Assembly: GCA_964542855.1 (NCBI GenBank)
Contig: CAZIWJ010000001.1
Coordinates: 1 to 48,138 of the forward strand
Reading direction: 5' to 3'
DNA length: 48,138 nucleotides
Origin: CAZIWJ01 sp964542855
Lineage (GTDB): Bacteria; Bacteroidota; Bacteroidia; Cytophagales; Cyclobacteriaceae
In this document: piece after piece, positions 1 to 8,907 of the stretch
How positions within the stretch are numbered: position 1 is the first letter of the stretch
How the letters are laid out: the number at the start of each line of letters is the position of its first letter
Translations under genes and position numbers: made by a program
Notes under the pieces: generated by a model
The model's database searches: none
What the model saw: the letters and a program-made list of their open reading frames with translations, nothing else
Told to the model about the DNA's origin: nothing

Positions 1-48
1 ATTGACCATATCTATCTGTGATATAAAATCTTTCAATACGTTTTTCAT
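1..48 (-). CDS. N-terminus of an unidentified protein, cut by the window edge
   Basis: An ATG on the minus strand at 48 opens a frame that reads MKNVLKDFISQIDMVN and leaves the window without a stop. Only 16 codons are visible, so no family can be assigned. The AT-rich stretch to its right, up to the kinase gene start at 278, would hold divergent promoters for both genes. It could also be a chance open frame, since 16 codons is weak evidence. Confidence 0.35.
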   Translation of the reverse strand, partial: MKNVLKDFISQIDMVN

Positions 49-277
49 GACAATAGTTTTAGTGCATCATAAATTAAACAAAGCCCATACCATTGTAAAA
101 ATTCAGGATATTGAGCGAAGCCACCCGACATATTGACCGGATTTGCGTCATTATTTCGTTAAAATGTAAAAGGTTAATCACAAAAAGTCAGTTTTTGGCC
201 GCAGCAACTTGTTCTCCGTGGTACTTTGTACTGAAAACTGTTAAATTTACAAGAAATAAAGATTTGTGTACGATCTT

Positions 278-2386
278 ATGAGAAGTGGCGTAGTTGGTGC
301 TTTCCTATTTTTTATATGGAGTATACCTGTTCTTGCCGTTCCGGATAGCGATAACGTATTTACGTTAACCAGCGAGAGAAACCAGTTTAGCGATCGTCTT
401 AACGAACACCTTTTTATTTACGAGGATTCAACCAATGCCCTGGGTATTGAATCAGTAAGAAATCGCAGCAACTGGGTTCCCTATCGTGAGCAAAAATCAT
501 TTAATACGGCCAATACCTACTGGGGAAAATTATCCATTGCCAATACCCTAAACCGCGATACTTACTGGGCCTTAATTATCCATCCTTACCTGCGGATCAG
601 CGAAATTGAAGTACATATTTTTACTAACGATGAACATCACGTAAAAAAGTCGGGTAAACTGGTTCCTTTATCAGAGCTTGACCTTCGCAGAGAACGTTTT
701 AACCGGGTAAATCTTTTCCTTCCTGAAAACCAGGCGGCTGAAGTTTACATAAAAGTTACTAACCAGAATCACCGCCCTATTGATTTCCAGTTACAGCTCA
801 TCCAACGCATTGAGTGGGCTAAAAAAATTCAAACCGATAATATCATCCAGGCCATCTTCCACGGTATCCTGTGGATTATGATATTTTATAACCTGTTCAT
901 GTACCTCACGGTAAAGGACCGCGCTTACCTGTTTTATGTCCTCTACATGTTCATGTTGTCGGTGTACGCAATATATTATAAAGGGTACCTAAAAACGTAC
1001 CTTACCGGTAACATGCCCGAATTAAACGAATACATCTGGGTAATATCGGCTTACTCACCCAGCATATTTTACTTCCTGTTTGCCCGGCATTACTTTCTGA
1101 TCCGGGCCCGCTTTCCCCGGGCCGACAAGGCTATCATGATAAGCGTGAAAGCAAAAGTAGTAGCTGTATTCATCTTGCTGATTGTACTGGTTTTTACTTT
1201 CAATACCCAACTGGTTGGCGACATGGGGTCGTACATTATGCTGGCCGAAATCGGGGTGTATATCTTTTACCTCATCCACGTGATTATTGCTTCCCGGCGC
1301 ATCAGAAACCGGAATGCCATTTACTTTGTGGTGGGTACGTCGGTGCTCATCCTTTCGGCCATTATATTTATTATTCGTTCATTAACTGCCGATGAAAACG
1401 TATACCTGATTCTGCAAGTAGGTATATTGATTGAGTTACTCTGCTTTTCCTACGGATTGGCCGACCGGATGAAACAGCGAGAAACCAAAATCAGGGACTC
1501 CCAGAAACGGTTAATTGAAGAATACCAGAAAAACCAGCAGCTTCAGGTTGAAATTAACCAGCAACTGGAAGCTAAAGTGAGGGAAAGAACGGCCCAGATT
1601 GAGCAACAAAACACGGCCATTCAGCAAGCCAACGGAGAAATTACCCGTAAGAACAAGGAGCTGATCGTACTGAATGAAGAAAAGAACAACCTCATGGGTA
1701 TTGTTGCACACGACCTGGGATCTCCCCTGGCCAACGTTAAGCTGATGACCCAGCTTATTCAGCAAAGCGATAGTAACTTAACCCAGAAACAACAGGAGCT
1801 ATTAGGCTACGTAATTGAGTCATCGGAAAGCATGATGCAGATGATTAACAAAGTGCTGGATGTTAATGCAGCGGAAACCCGTCAGTTGAAACTCGATAGA
1901 AAAGAAATTACCGTATCCAGTATCCTGCAACAGTCGGTAGAAAGCTTCTCGCTCATGGCCAACGACAAGGGGATCTCCCTTGGTAAAAACTATGCAGATA
2001 CGGATGTAAAAATATTAACTGACCCTTTCTACGCCAGGCAAATTTTCGATAACCTGCTATCTAATGCCATTAAGTATTCTCCTGAACACAGTGAGGTGAC
2101 TATCCAGACCCAGGTTCATGATAATGAGGTTACCGTAACATTTATTGATCAGGGACCAGGTATAAAAGAGGAAGACCTTCCTTTTCTGTTTACCAAGTAC
2201 TATACCACAGAAAACAGGCCCACTAAAGGGGAGAAATCTTCCGGGCTTGGTCTATCCATTGTAAAACGTTATTCCAAATTGCTGGATGCCAGCATAGCTT
2301 GTGAAAACAATCCGGATGCTGGCATTACTTTTACGGTTTCCTTCCCGGTTAATATACCGATTTCTCAAACCATGAAGCAACCATAG
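278..2386 (+). CDS. 7TMR-DISM sensor histidine kinase
   Basis: Membrane sensor kinase of a two-component system. An N-terminal signal sequence (about residues 1-20) is followed by a periplasmic 7TMR-DISMED2-type beta domain (about 30-175), seven hydrophobic segments (about 190-390), a Gln/Glu-rich coiled coil (about 400-465), and HisKA and HATPase_c domains. The phospho-acceptor is His478 in AHDLGSP. The ATP site shows an N box (NLLSNAIKYSP), G1 (DQGPGI) and G2 (GLGLSIV). A GTG at 266 is in frame, but the ATG at 278 gives a clean signal peptide and was preferred. DISM receptors usually sense small carbohydrates or other ligands; the ligand here is unknown. No response regulator is visible beside it, so it is an orphan within the window. 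It converges with the minus-strand gene ending at 2429. Confidence 0.93.
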   Translation: MRSGVVGAFLFFIWSIPVLAVPDSDNVFTLTSERNQFSDRLNEHLFIYEDSTNALGIESVRNRSNWVPYREQKSFNTANTYWGKLSIANTLNRDTYWALIIHPYLRISEIEVHIFTNDEHHVKKSGKLVPLSELDLRRERFNRVNLFLPENQAAEVYIKVTNQNHRPIDFQLQLIQRIEWAKKIQTDNIIQAIFHGILWIMIFYNLFMYLTVKDRAYLFYVLYMFMLSVYAIYYKGYLKTYLTGNMPELNEYIWVISAYSPSIFYFLFARHYFLIRARFPRADKAIMISVKAKVVAVFILLIVLVFTFNTQLVGDMGSYIMLAEIGVYIFYLIHVIIASRRIRNRNAIYFVVGTSVLILSAIIFIIRSLTADENVYLILQVGILIELLCFSYGLADRMKQRETKIRDSQKRLIEEYQKNQQLQVEINQQLEAKVRERTAQIEQQNTAIQQANGEITRKNKELIVLNEEKNNLMGIVAHDLGSPLANVKLMTQLIQQSDSNLTQKQQELLGYVIESSESMMQMINKVLDVNAAETRQLKLDRKEITVSSILQQSVESFSLMANDKGISLGKNYADTDVKILTDPFYARQIFDNLLSNAIKYSPEHSEVTIQTQVHDNEVTVTFIDQGPGIKEEDLPFLFTKYYTTENRPTKGEKSSGLGLSIVKRYSKLLDASIACENNPDAGITFTVSFPVNIPISQTMKQP

Positions 2387-2428
2387 ATCCGGCTAGTACA
2401 GCTTTGCCATTGATTGCCCTGTGTTGCT

Positions 2429-2902
2429 TTACTTTACCAGCCCTTTACGGCGGAGGATGCTTTCAATGAACTTCCGTTCGTTTTCGTTTTTAAATATTTT
2501 AAAAGGCAGGTGAATCATTTGTGCCTTTGAGATGATAAACAGAAAATGGTCTTTTCCTATGTTGGCTTTTTTAATATTATCCCATTTAATAGGCATCCCC
2601 TGCTTTGAATTCAGTTTAATCAGTATCTGCTGGCTGTTAATTTCGTAACTCAGCCGCTCGAACAGCGCTTTATTTTGCTCTACCTGGGTAACCCCGGCAA
2701 ACTGGATAAGCCAGAACAGAATATATAAAAGTAGGGCAATGAGGGCACCAGTAATCCACCAGTGCGAGGGAATGAAGAAAAAGCCACTCATAATGGCTAC
2801 AACAATTAAAAATACCCACCACTGTTCTTTCAGGATATTAACCAGGGCCAGCTTCACGTAAGTACCCGTATCCAGTTTATATTTTTTTGTTTTTACGGTC
2901 AT
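2429..2902 (-). CDS. YcxB-like membrane protein
   Basis: Small protein of 157 residues. Two adjacent hydrophobic segments (about residues 26-46 and 49-70) form a membrane hairpin. A soluble C-terminal part contains the pattern seen in YcxB-like domains: a Trp-Asp in the strand before 'NIKKANIGKDHFLFII', then 'IHLPFKIF' and a basic C-terminus. The molecular role of this family is not established. Its ATG overlaps the nadC stop by 4 bp (ATGA), so it is probably translationally coupled to nadC and cotranscribed downstream of it. No other function can be read from the sequence. Confidence 0.7.
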   Translation of the reverse strand: MTVKTKKYKLDTGTYVKLALVNILKEQWWVFLIVVAIMSGFFFIPSHWWITGALIALLLYILFWLIQFAGVTQVEQNKALFERLSYEINSQQILIKLNSKQGMPIKWDNIKKANIGKDHFLFIISKAQMIHLPFKIFKNENERKFIESILRRKGLVK

Positions 2903-3753
2903 ATTTTTGCTTTCAAACTCATGTCAATACTGCTAAAGGAGTGGGTAAGTGCTCCCACCGAAATATAATCCACACCAGTTTCAGCCACGGTAACGATGGT
3001 TTCTTCTGTAATGCCTCCTGAAGCCTCTGTTGCGTAGCGCCCGTCGATAAGCTGCAAGGCTTTTTTCATGGTTTCGGGCGACATGTTATCGAGCATAATG
3101 CTGCTCACTCCTTCCAGGCTCATTGCTTCCTTCACTTCTTCCAGGGTACGGGTTTCCACTTCAATATTCAGGGGCTTACCAATTTTATCGAGGTAATTGC
3201 GGCTACTTTTTACCGCCTGGGTAATACCACCGGCGAAGTCGATGTGGTTATCTTTTAGCATCACCATGTCGAACAGGCCAAAGCGGTGGTTTTTACCACC
3301 CCCGATGCGTACTGCCCACTTTTCACATAAACGGAAATTAGGGGTTGTTTTTCGGGTGTCAATCAACTGGGCATTAGTATGGGCAATCATATCGGAGAGG
3401 CGACGGGTATAGGTAGCAATCCCGCTCATGCGCTGCATGCAGTTTAGCACCAGCCGTTCGGCCGTAAGTATACTGCGGGCCGAGCCATCTACCCGAAATC
3501 CTACATCTCCGGGCTTCATCCGGTCGCCATCATTCAAATGAATGTCTACCTTCAGATCGGGATCGATATAGTGAAAAATCATTTCAGCCAGTTCAACCCC
3601 GGCCAGCACGCCTTCACCCTTTACCAGTAACCGGGCTGTATTGCGGGCACTGGCTGGAACCGCCCCCAGGGTAGAGTGATCGCCATCGCCGACATCTTCC
3701 TGAAAAGCACTGGAAATAAACGCCTGAACGGCTTCTTTGGAATGACTTAGCAT
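2899..3753 (-). CDS. nadC: Nicotinate-nucleotide pyrophosphorylase (carboxylating), NadC
   Basis: Quinolinate phosphoribosyltransferase. It converts quinolinate and PRPP to nicotinate mononucleotide, CO2 and PPi in de novo NAD synthesis, in the cytoplasm. The order of motifs fits the family: 'EDVGDGDHST' near the N-terminus, 'LNCMQRMSGIAT', 'DTRKTTPNFR' with the substrate-binding Arg/Lys, 'GGGKNHRFGLFDMVMLKDNH', 'IEVETRTLEE', 'IMLDNMSPE' and 'EASGGI'. Length (284 aa) is typical. A GTG at 3759 is in frame, but the ATG at 3753 was chosen. nadA and nadB are not in the window. The gene sits directly behind the gcvP terminator and probably has its own promoter. Confidence 0.96.
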   Translation of the reverse strand: MLSHSKEAVQAFISSAFQEDVGDGDHSTLGAVPASARNTARLLVKGEGVLAGVELAEMIFHYIDPDLKVDIHLNDGDRMKPGDVGFRVDGSARSILTAERLVLNCMQRMSGIATYTRRLSDMIAHTNAQLIDTRKTTPNFRLCEKWAVRIGGGKNHRFGLFDMVMLKDNHIDFAGGITQAVKSSRNYLDKIGKPLNIEVETRTLEEVKEAMSLEGVSSIMLDNMSPETMKKALQLIDGRYATEASGGITEETIVTVAETGVDYISVGALTHSFSSIDMSLKAKI

Positions 3754-3763
3754 TTTCACGCTG

Positions 3764-3771
3764 CAAAATTA
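3764..3771 (-). promoter_or_regulatory. Candidate Bacteroidota -7 box of nadC
   Basis: On the minus strand the sequence reads TAATTTTG, an exact match to TAnnTTTG. It lies about 10 bp before the nadC ATG at 3753, so a transcript from it would be nearly leaderless. No convincing TTTG -33 element is seen upstream, and the box overlaps the T-tract of the gcvP terminator. It is therefore a candidate only. Confidence 0.35.
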
Positions 3772-3799
3772 AAAAAGGCACTGATAAGAACCAGTGCCT
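3769..3799 (-). terminator. Intrinsic terminator of gcvP
   Basis: Downstream of the gcvP stop, the minus strand has an 8-bp perfect stem (AGGCACTG / CAGTGCCT) with an 8-nt loop, followed at once by a run of six T. A run of T also lies on the other side, so it could work in both directions. Confidence 0.85.
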
Positions 3800-3825
3800 G
3801 TACGTTTTTTCAATTGTTTTCTGTG

Positions 3826-6729
3826 TTAATCCTCAACCGCAGCGGCTTCTTCTTCCTGGTAGTACTCTACCGGAATACAGCTGCACATCAGGTTTCGGTC
3901 ACCGTAAGCGCTATCAATACGGCTAACGCTGGGCCAGAATTTACGGGTGTATACAAAAGGCAGTGGATAGGTAGCCTTCTCCCGGGTATAGTTGTGCTTC
4001 CATTCGCTGGCCGTAACCGTATCTACGGTATGCGGAGCATTTTTCAGCACATTGTCTTCCGCATCGGCTTTCCCGTTTTCAATTTCCCGAATTTCTTCCC
4101 GAATCTGTACCATTGCATCGCAGAAGCGGTCTAGCTCGGCTTTCGACTCACTTTCCGTAGGCTCAATCATCATAGTACCCGGTACTGGGAAAGAAACCGT
4201 TGGGGCATGGTAGCCATAGTCCATTAAACGTTTGGCAATATCTTCCACTTCAATGCCTGCTTTCTTGAAAGGCCGGCACTCGATGATCATTTCGTGAGCG
4301 CTTCTGCCCTTTTTACCGACGTATAACACATCGAACTGTCCTTCCAACCGGGTTTTAATGTAGTTGGTGTTAAGGATGGCAATTTTAGTGGCGTTGGTAA
4401 GGCCCTCGCCTCCCATCATAGCAATGTAGGCGTAAGAAATAGTTAAGATACTGGCACTACCCCATCCGGCAGCCGAAATGGAAGTAATGGCTTTTGAGCC
4501 TCCGCTGTGAATTAACGGGTTACCGGGCAGGAATGGAGCCAGGTGACTGGCCACACAAATTGGTCCCATGCCGGGGCCGCCGCCGCCGTGAGGGATACAG
4601 AATGTTTTGTGCAGGTTCAGGTGGCACACATCGGCCCCGATATTAGCCGGGCTGATTAGCCCTACCTGGGCATTCATGTTTGCCCCATCCATGTAAACCT
4701 GCCCGCCGTGCTTATGAATAGTAGCACAAATTTCCTGGATATTTTCCTCGAATACACCGTGCGTGGAAGGGTAGGTTACCATAAGGGCAGCCAGGTTTTC
4801 GCTATGTTTTTCAGCTTTGGCTTTCAGATCTTCGATGTCAATGTTGCCGGCATCGTCGCAGTTTACCAGTACCACTTTGGTTCCGGCCATTACTGCACTG
4901 GCAAAGTTGGTGCCGTGCGCTGAAGTAGGCACTAGGGTGATGTTTCTCTCCGTATCACCATTGTTCAAGTGATAAGCCCGAATTACCATAAGCCCGGCGT
5001 ATTCGCCCTGGGCTCCGGAGTTAGGCTGCAAGGAGGTGGCTGCAAATCCGGTAATTTCATTCAGCCAGATTTCCAACTCCCTGAACATTTCCTGGTACCC
5101 CTGAGTCTGGACAAACGGGGCAAACGGGTGAATATTTGCGAAATGAGGCCACGAAAGCGGTATCATTTCACTGGTGGCGTTCAGTTTCATGGTGCAGGAT
5201 CCCAGAGAAATCATGGAATGCACCAGAGAAAGGTCTTTATTCTCCAGTCGCTTAATGTAACGAAGGATTTCGTGCTCCGCATGGTAACTGTGAAATACCG
5301 GATGGGTCATGAAATCGGATTCACGGTTCAGGCCGTCTTCGTAGTGCACTTCAACCTGGTCGGCATAGCCGTACAGAATTTCAGCATCAATGTTGTTACC
5401 ACTGGCTTCTTCAAATATTTCCAGCAGCTCCATTACGTCTTCGTAACGGGTGGTTTCGTCCAGCGAAATTCCTACGCTGTTAACGAAATAACGGAAGTTA
5501 ATTTCTTTTTCCTCTGCTATTTTGCGGATTACCTCTTTGTCCTGAACGGCTACATTTAGTGTATCGAAGTAATTTTTATTGGTTTGCTTGTAGCCCAGCA
5601 TACCCAGTCCTTTCTCCAGCATTTTAGCCAGGCCGTGGGTTTTGGCAGCAATTTTCTTTAGCCCGTCGGGACCGTGAAATACCCCGTACATCCCGGCCAT
5701 TACAGCCAGCAGTACCTGGGCAGTACAGATGTTAGAAGTAGCACGATCGCGTTTAATGTGCTGTTCGCGGGTTTGCAGGGCCATGCGGTAAGCACTTTTA
5801 CCCTGTGAATCAATAGAAATACCGATAATTCTTCCCGGTACCTGGCGCTTAAACTGTTCGCGGGTAGCAAAAAAGGCTGCGTGAGGCCCACCGTATCCCA
5901 TAGGAATTCCGAATCGTTGGGAGCTGCCAACCACTACATCGGCCCCCATTTCACCCGGTGCTTTTAACAGCGTAAGGGCCAACAGGTCGGAACCTACCGC
6001 TACCCGTACTCCATTAACCTGGCATTGCTCGATAATGGGTTGAAGATTTTTAATTTCCCCGTTGTTGTCAGGGTATTGGGCATACACCCCGAATAAGTCT
6101 TCACGAGAGGCGTCCAGTTTAGTAATATCACCGAACTCCAGATCAATACCAATAGGCGTTGCCCGGGTTTTCAGGATATCGATGGTTTGAGGGAACGTAT
6201 TATCATCTACAAAATAGGTAAACGCCTTTTTCTTGTCTTTTTTTCGAAGGGAGAATAACATGGCCATGGCCTCTGCTGCTGCTGTTCCTTCATCGAGCAG
6301 AGAAGCATTGGCAATTTCCATACCAGTCAGGTCCATGATCATGGTCTGAAAGTTGGCCAGAGCTTCCAGCCGACCCTGGGCAATTTCGGCCTGGTAAGGG
6401 GTGTAGGCTGTGTACCATCCCGGGTTTTCAAGGATATTTCGCTGAATTACACCGGGAGTAATAGTATTGTAATACCCCATACCGATGTACGACTTGAAAA
6501 GAATATTTTTTTCAGCCAGTTTCTTAAAATCCTGTAAGAATTCTATTTCACTCTTGGGAGCAGGCAGATCCAGTGGCTTTTTCAGCCGAATGGCAGCAGG
6601 GATCGTTTCTTCAATTAGCTGGTCGATAGTATCTACTCCTACCGTTTTTAACATTTCATCTACCTGAAATGCATTGGGTGCGTTGTGCCTGTTCTCAAAC
6701 AGCGCCTTATCCTTTAAATTAATTTTCAT
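3826..6729 (-). CDS. gcvP: Glycine dehydrogenase (aminomethyl-transferring), P protein
   Basis: PLP-dependent decarboxylase of the glycine cleavage system. It decarboxylates glycine and passes the aminomethyl group to the lipoyl arm of the H protein. At 967 residues it is the single-chain (fused P1+P2) form. The N-terminal half carries 'SYIGMGYYNTITPGVIQRNILENPGWYTAYTPYQAEI' style sequence typical of GcvP. The C-terminal half has the PLP lysine Lys708 in 'NLHKTF', followed by the glycine-rich 'PHGGGGPGMGPI'. gcvT and gcvH are not next to it, so the system is scattered in this genome. It ends in a strong terminator. The 5' leader carries a 12-bp palindrome, and no glycine riboswitch was recognised. 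Confidence 0.97.
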   Translation of the reverse strand: MKINLKDKALFENRHNAPNAFQVDEMLKTVGVDTIDQLIEETIPAAIRLKKPLDLPAPKSEIEFLQDFKKLAEKNILFKSYIGMGYYNTITPGVIQRNILENPGWYTAYTPYQAEIAQGRLEALANFQTMIMDLTGMEIANASLLDEGTAAAEAMAMLFSLRKKDKKKAFTYFVDDNTFPQTIDILKTRATPIGIDLEFGDITKLDASREDLFGVYAQYPDNNGEIKNLQPIIEQCQVNGVRVAVGSDLLALTLLKAPGEMGADVVVGSSQRFGIPMGYGGPHAAFFATREQFKRQVPGRIIGISIDSQGKSAYRMALQTREQHIKRDRATSNICTAQVLLAVMAGMYGVFHGPDGLKKIAAKTHGLAKMLEKGLGMLGYKQTNKNYFDTLNVAVQDKEVIRKIAEEKEINFRYFVNSVGISLDETTRYEDVMELLEIFEEASGNNIDAEILYGYADQVEVHYEDGLNRESDFMTHPVFHSYHAEHEILRYIKRLENKDLSLVHSMISLGSCTMKLNATSEMIPLSWPHFANIHPFAPFVQTQGYQEMFRELEIWLNEITGFAATSLQPNSGAQGEYAGLMVIRAYHLNNGDTERNITLVPTSAHGTNFASAVMAGTKVVLVNCDDAGNIDIEDLKAKAEKHSENLAALMVTYPSTHGVFEENIQEICATIHKHGGQVYMDGANMNAQVGLISPANIGADVCHLNLHKTFCIPHGGGGPGMGPICVASHLAPFLPGNPLIHSGGSKAITSISAAGWGSASILTISYAYIAMMGGEGLTNATKIAILNTNYIKTRLEGQFDVLYVGKKGRSAHEMIIECRPFKKAGIEVEDIAKRLMDYGYHAPTVSFPVPGTMMIEPTESESKAELDRFCDAMVQIREEIREIENGKADAEDNVLKNAPHTVDTVTASEWKHNYTREKATYPLPFVYTRKFWPSVSRIDSAYGDRNLMCSCIPVEYYQEEEAAAVED

Positions 6730-6745
6730 AGTTAATTTGAATCTC

Positions 6746-6757
6746 CGGTACGTACCG
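6746..6757. promoter_or_regulatory. 12-bp perfect palindrome in the gcvP leader
   Basis: CGGTACGTACCG lies 17 bp before the gcvP ATG. It is a perfect inverted repeat with no spacer and could be an operator or a small leader hairpin. Its position is all that supports a role. Confidence 0.3.
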
Positions 6758-6909
6758 TACTAAAATGTACTGCTTGAACCTCTTTTTATGATTAAAAACT
6801 AAAGTTTAGCTTAAATATATCAGGGTAATAACCAAAAGCAATGATAATTGGGCTTATCACGCAAAACGGTTATCATCCGAATTAAGTTCTTTTACACTGT
6901 TTTAAAGTA

Positions 6910-8214
6910 TTATCTCTTTTTCCGGTTCTTTTTCCGGTCGGTTTTTCCGGTACGGAACGACCGTTTTTTTTTGTGGAAGGCCCCTTTGAAATCCGGGTTG
7001 TCCTTTTTCTTCTGCTCATCAATTTCGCGGGCCAGTAGCTGCTGTTCCTCAAAGGGAGTAGATGTAATTTCCACCGCATCGGGAATGAGAACTTTTTCTA
7101 CCGGACGGTGAATCAGCTCTTCTATTTTCTGCATGTGGTATTCCTCGGCCGGATTTACAAAAGTAATGGCTTCCCCCTGCATCCTGGCCCTGCCGGTGCG
7201 GCCAATCCGGTGCACGTAATCTTCGTACATCAGCGGTACATCAAAATTAATTACGTGGCTTAAAGCACTGACGTCGATGCCCCGGGCTACTACATCGGTA
7301 GCCACCAGGATGCGGATATCGCCGTTTTCCAGCGATTTGATTCCGTTAATTCGGGCATTCAGGTCTTTGTTTCCGTGAATTGCCCGCACTTCGCCAATTT
7401 TTTTCCGCTCGAGGTATTTATACAGGTTATTGGCCGTGGCCTTGGTTTTCACAAACACCATTACCCGCGAAAAAATATCATTTTCGGCCAGCATATACAC
7501 CAGCAGGTTAATCTTGGACTTCAGGTTGGGCACCCGGTACTGGTACTGCTGCACTGTTTCGGCCGTAGTGCTTTGCGGGGTAACTTCAACTACTTCGGGA
7601 AACTCCAGGAAGTCTTCGGCCAGTTTCTTCACTTTATCGGGAAGGGTGGCAGAGAAAAGCAGATTCTGCCGTTTCTTAATGCTCACCAGTTCCAAGATGT
7701 TATTAATTTGTGGTAAAAAACCCATATCCATCATCCGGTCGGCTTCATCGAGTACCAGTACTTCCACGTGGCGAAGCGACAACCCGGCCCCGGTGTAAAT
7801 ATCGAGCAGGCGGCCGGGCGTGCTTACAATAATATCGGTTCCGCCTTCCAGTTGCCGAACCTGCTTTTTTTTATTTACGCCCCCGTAAAAGGTAGCCGTT
7901 CGCAAATCCTGGTATTGCCCCAGCTTTTCGGTTTCAACGCTTACCTGCATGGCCAGTTCGCGGGTAGGCACCAGCACCAGCGCCCGGGGATGATCAATTT
8001 TAGCGTACTTCAGCCGCATCAGAACAGGAATGAGGTAAGCGGCGGTTTTACCGGTACCGGTTTGGGCTACGCCGAATAAATCGTGACCGGCCTGGATGCG
8101 CGGAATAGCCTGCTCCTGGATACTGGTTGGCTCGGTGTACCCGGCCTCTTCAATAGCCAGGAGCAGTTGTTTATTCAGTTTAAATTGATGAAAACCGGGC
8201 GTTATTTCGGACAT
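6910..8214 (-). CDS. DEAD-box ATP-dependent RNA helicase, RhlE type
   Basis: Cytoplasmic RNA helicase, probably acting in ribosome assembly or RNA turnover. The full motif set is present: Phe upstream of the Q motif ('GYTEPTSIQEQAIP'), Walker A 'AQTGTGKT', 'PTRELA', 'GG', 'TPGR', 'DEAD' (LVLDEADRMMDMGF), 'SAT', and the second domain with 'VATDVVARGID' and 'HRIGRTGRA'. The roughly 40-residue tail is rich in Lys and Arg, as usual for RNA-binding extensions of RhlE proteins. Length is 434 aa. It starts 2 bp after the stop of the outer-membrane protein gene at 8217, so the two are probably cotranscribed. Confidence 0.95.
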   Translation of the reverse strand: MSEITPGFHQFKLNKQLLLAIEEAGYTEPTSIQEQAIPRIQAGHDLFGVAQTGTGKTAAYLIPVLMRLKYAKIDHPRALVLVPTRELAMQVSVETEKLGQYQDLRTATFYGGVNKKKQVRQLEGGTDIIVSTPGRLLDIYTGAGLSLRHVEVLVLDEADRMMDMGFLPQINNILELVSIKKRQNLLFSATLPDKVKKLAEDFLEFPEVVEVTPQSTTAETVQQYQYRVPNLKSKINLLVYMLAENDIFSRVMVFVKTKATANNLYKYLERKKIGEVRAIHGNKDLNARINGIKSLENGDIRILVATDVVARGIDVSALSHVINFDVPLMYEDYVHRIGRTGRARMQGEAITFVNPAEEYHMQKIEELIHRPVEKVLIPDAVEITSTPFEEQQLLAREIDEQKKKDNPDFKGAFHKKKRSFRTGKTDRKKNRKKR

Positions 8215-8216
8215 TT

Positions 8217-8840
8217 TTAGAATTTAATACCTACATCAAAGCTTACCAGGTCATTGTATACCGTTAATTCACCAATCGATGGCCCCAGCTCGCTGGTGAT
8301 ATTAATAAACCCCCTTCGATAAGTTACCCCGGCAAAGATAAGAGTATCGTAACCAATCCGGTACTCTACCCCTCCCCCGGCTACCAGGCCGGTATCGAAA
8401 AACTTAAACCCTTCAATAGCTTCAGGCTCGTCGGGCCCCTCGAACGATTCCTTAATTTTTACTTCCCCGTACAACCCCACCTGGGTGTAGATTTTTAAAT
8501 CGGTGGTTACTTCGTTGGTAAATAATTTCAGGGTTACCGGCACCTGGACGTACTGCAGGCGGTACAGCTGGTTGCCCACGTTTTGCAGGCCTACCCGTTT
8601 CACTACGTAAAAGGCTCCGGTACTGAAAAAGTACTTGGGGGTTAAAGCCTGGTCAACCACCAGCCCGGTGAGGGCCCGAACTCCCGACCCGTTACTGGAA
8701 ATACCTGTGGTTGCGTTAGTTTCTCCTTCCACCCGGTTCATGGAGAGAACCGGCGAAAATTGCAGCCCGAGCTTAACCTGTGCCTGCACACTACTAACAC
8801 ATGTAATACTGAGTGCAATTATAATGATGATTCTTTTCAT
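8217..8840 (-). CDS. Outer-membrane beta-barrel protein, PorT family
   Basis: 207-residue protein with a Sec signal peptide (residues 1 to about 20, cleavage after 'VSSVQAQ'). Alternating amphipathic strands follow, ending in '...DLVSFDVGIKF' with a C-terminal Phe, as in outer-membrane barrels. Size and pattern match the small (about 8-stranded) 'outer membrane beta-barrel / PorT' proteins of Bacteroidota. No ligand or function can be read. It is the first gene of a pair with the helicase and is transcribed divergently from gldB across a 67-bp gap that must contain both promoters. Confidence 0.75.
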   Translation of the reverse strand: MKRIIIIIALSITCVSSVQAQVKLGLQFSPVLSMNRVEGETNATTGISSNGSGVRALTGLVVDQALTPKYFFSTGAFYVVKRVGLQNVGNQLYRLQYVQVPVTLKLFTNEVTTDLKIYTQVGLYGEVKIKESFEGPDEPEAIEGFKFFDTGLVAGGGVEYRIGYDTLIFAGVTYRRGFINITSELGPSIGELTVYNDLVSFDVGIKF

Positions 8841-8907
8841 AGGATAAATATCTTGTCGCCTGAATTCGTTACGATGTTGTTAACGATTGAAAAACAAAGA
8901 ATTAAAC

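Noticed and set aside
1511..1765. Minus-strand frame inside the sensor kinase
   Set aside because: Shadow of the kinase coiled-coil and HisKA region on the other strand; the same applies to the other antisense frames inside clear genes.
6730..6909. Glycine riboswitch ahead of gcvP
   Set aside because: The typical paired glycine aptamer pattern was not seen in the 180-bp leader; only a short palindrome is present.
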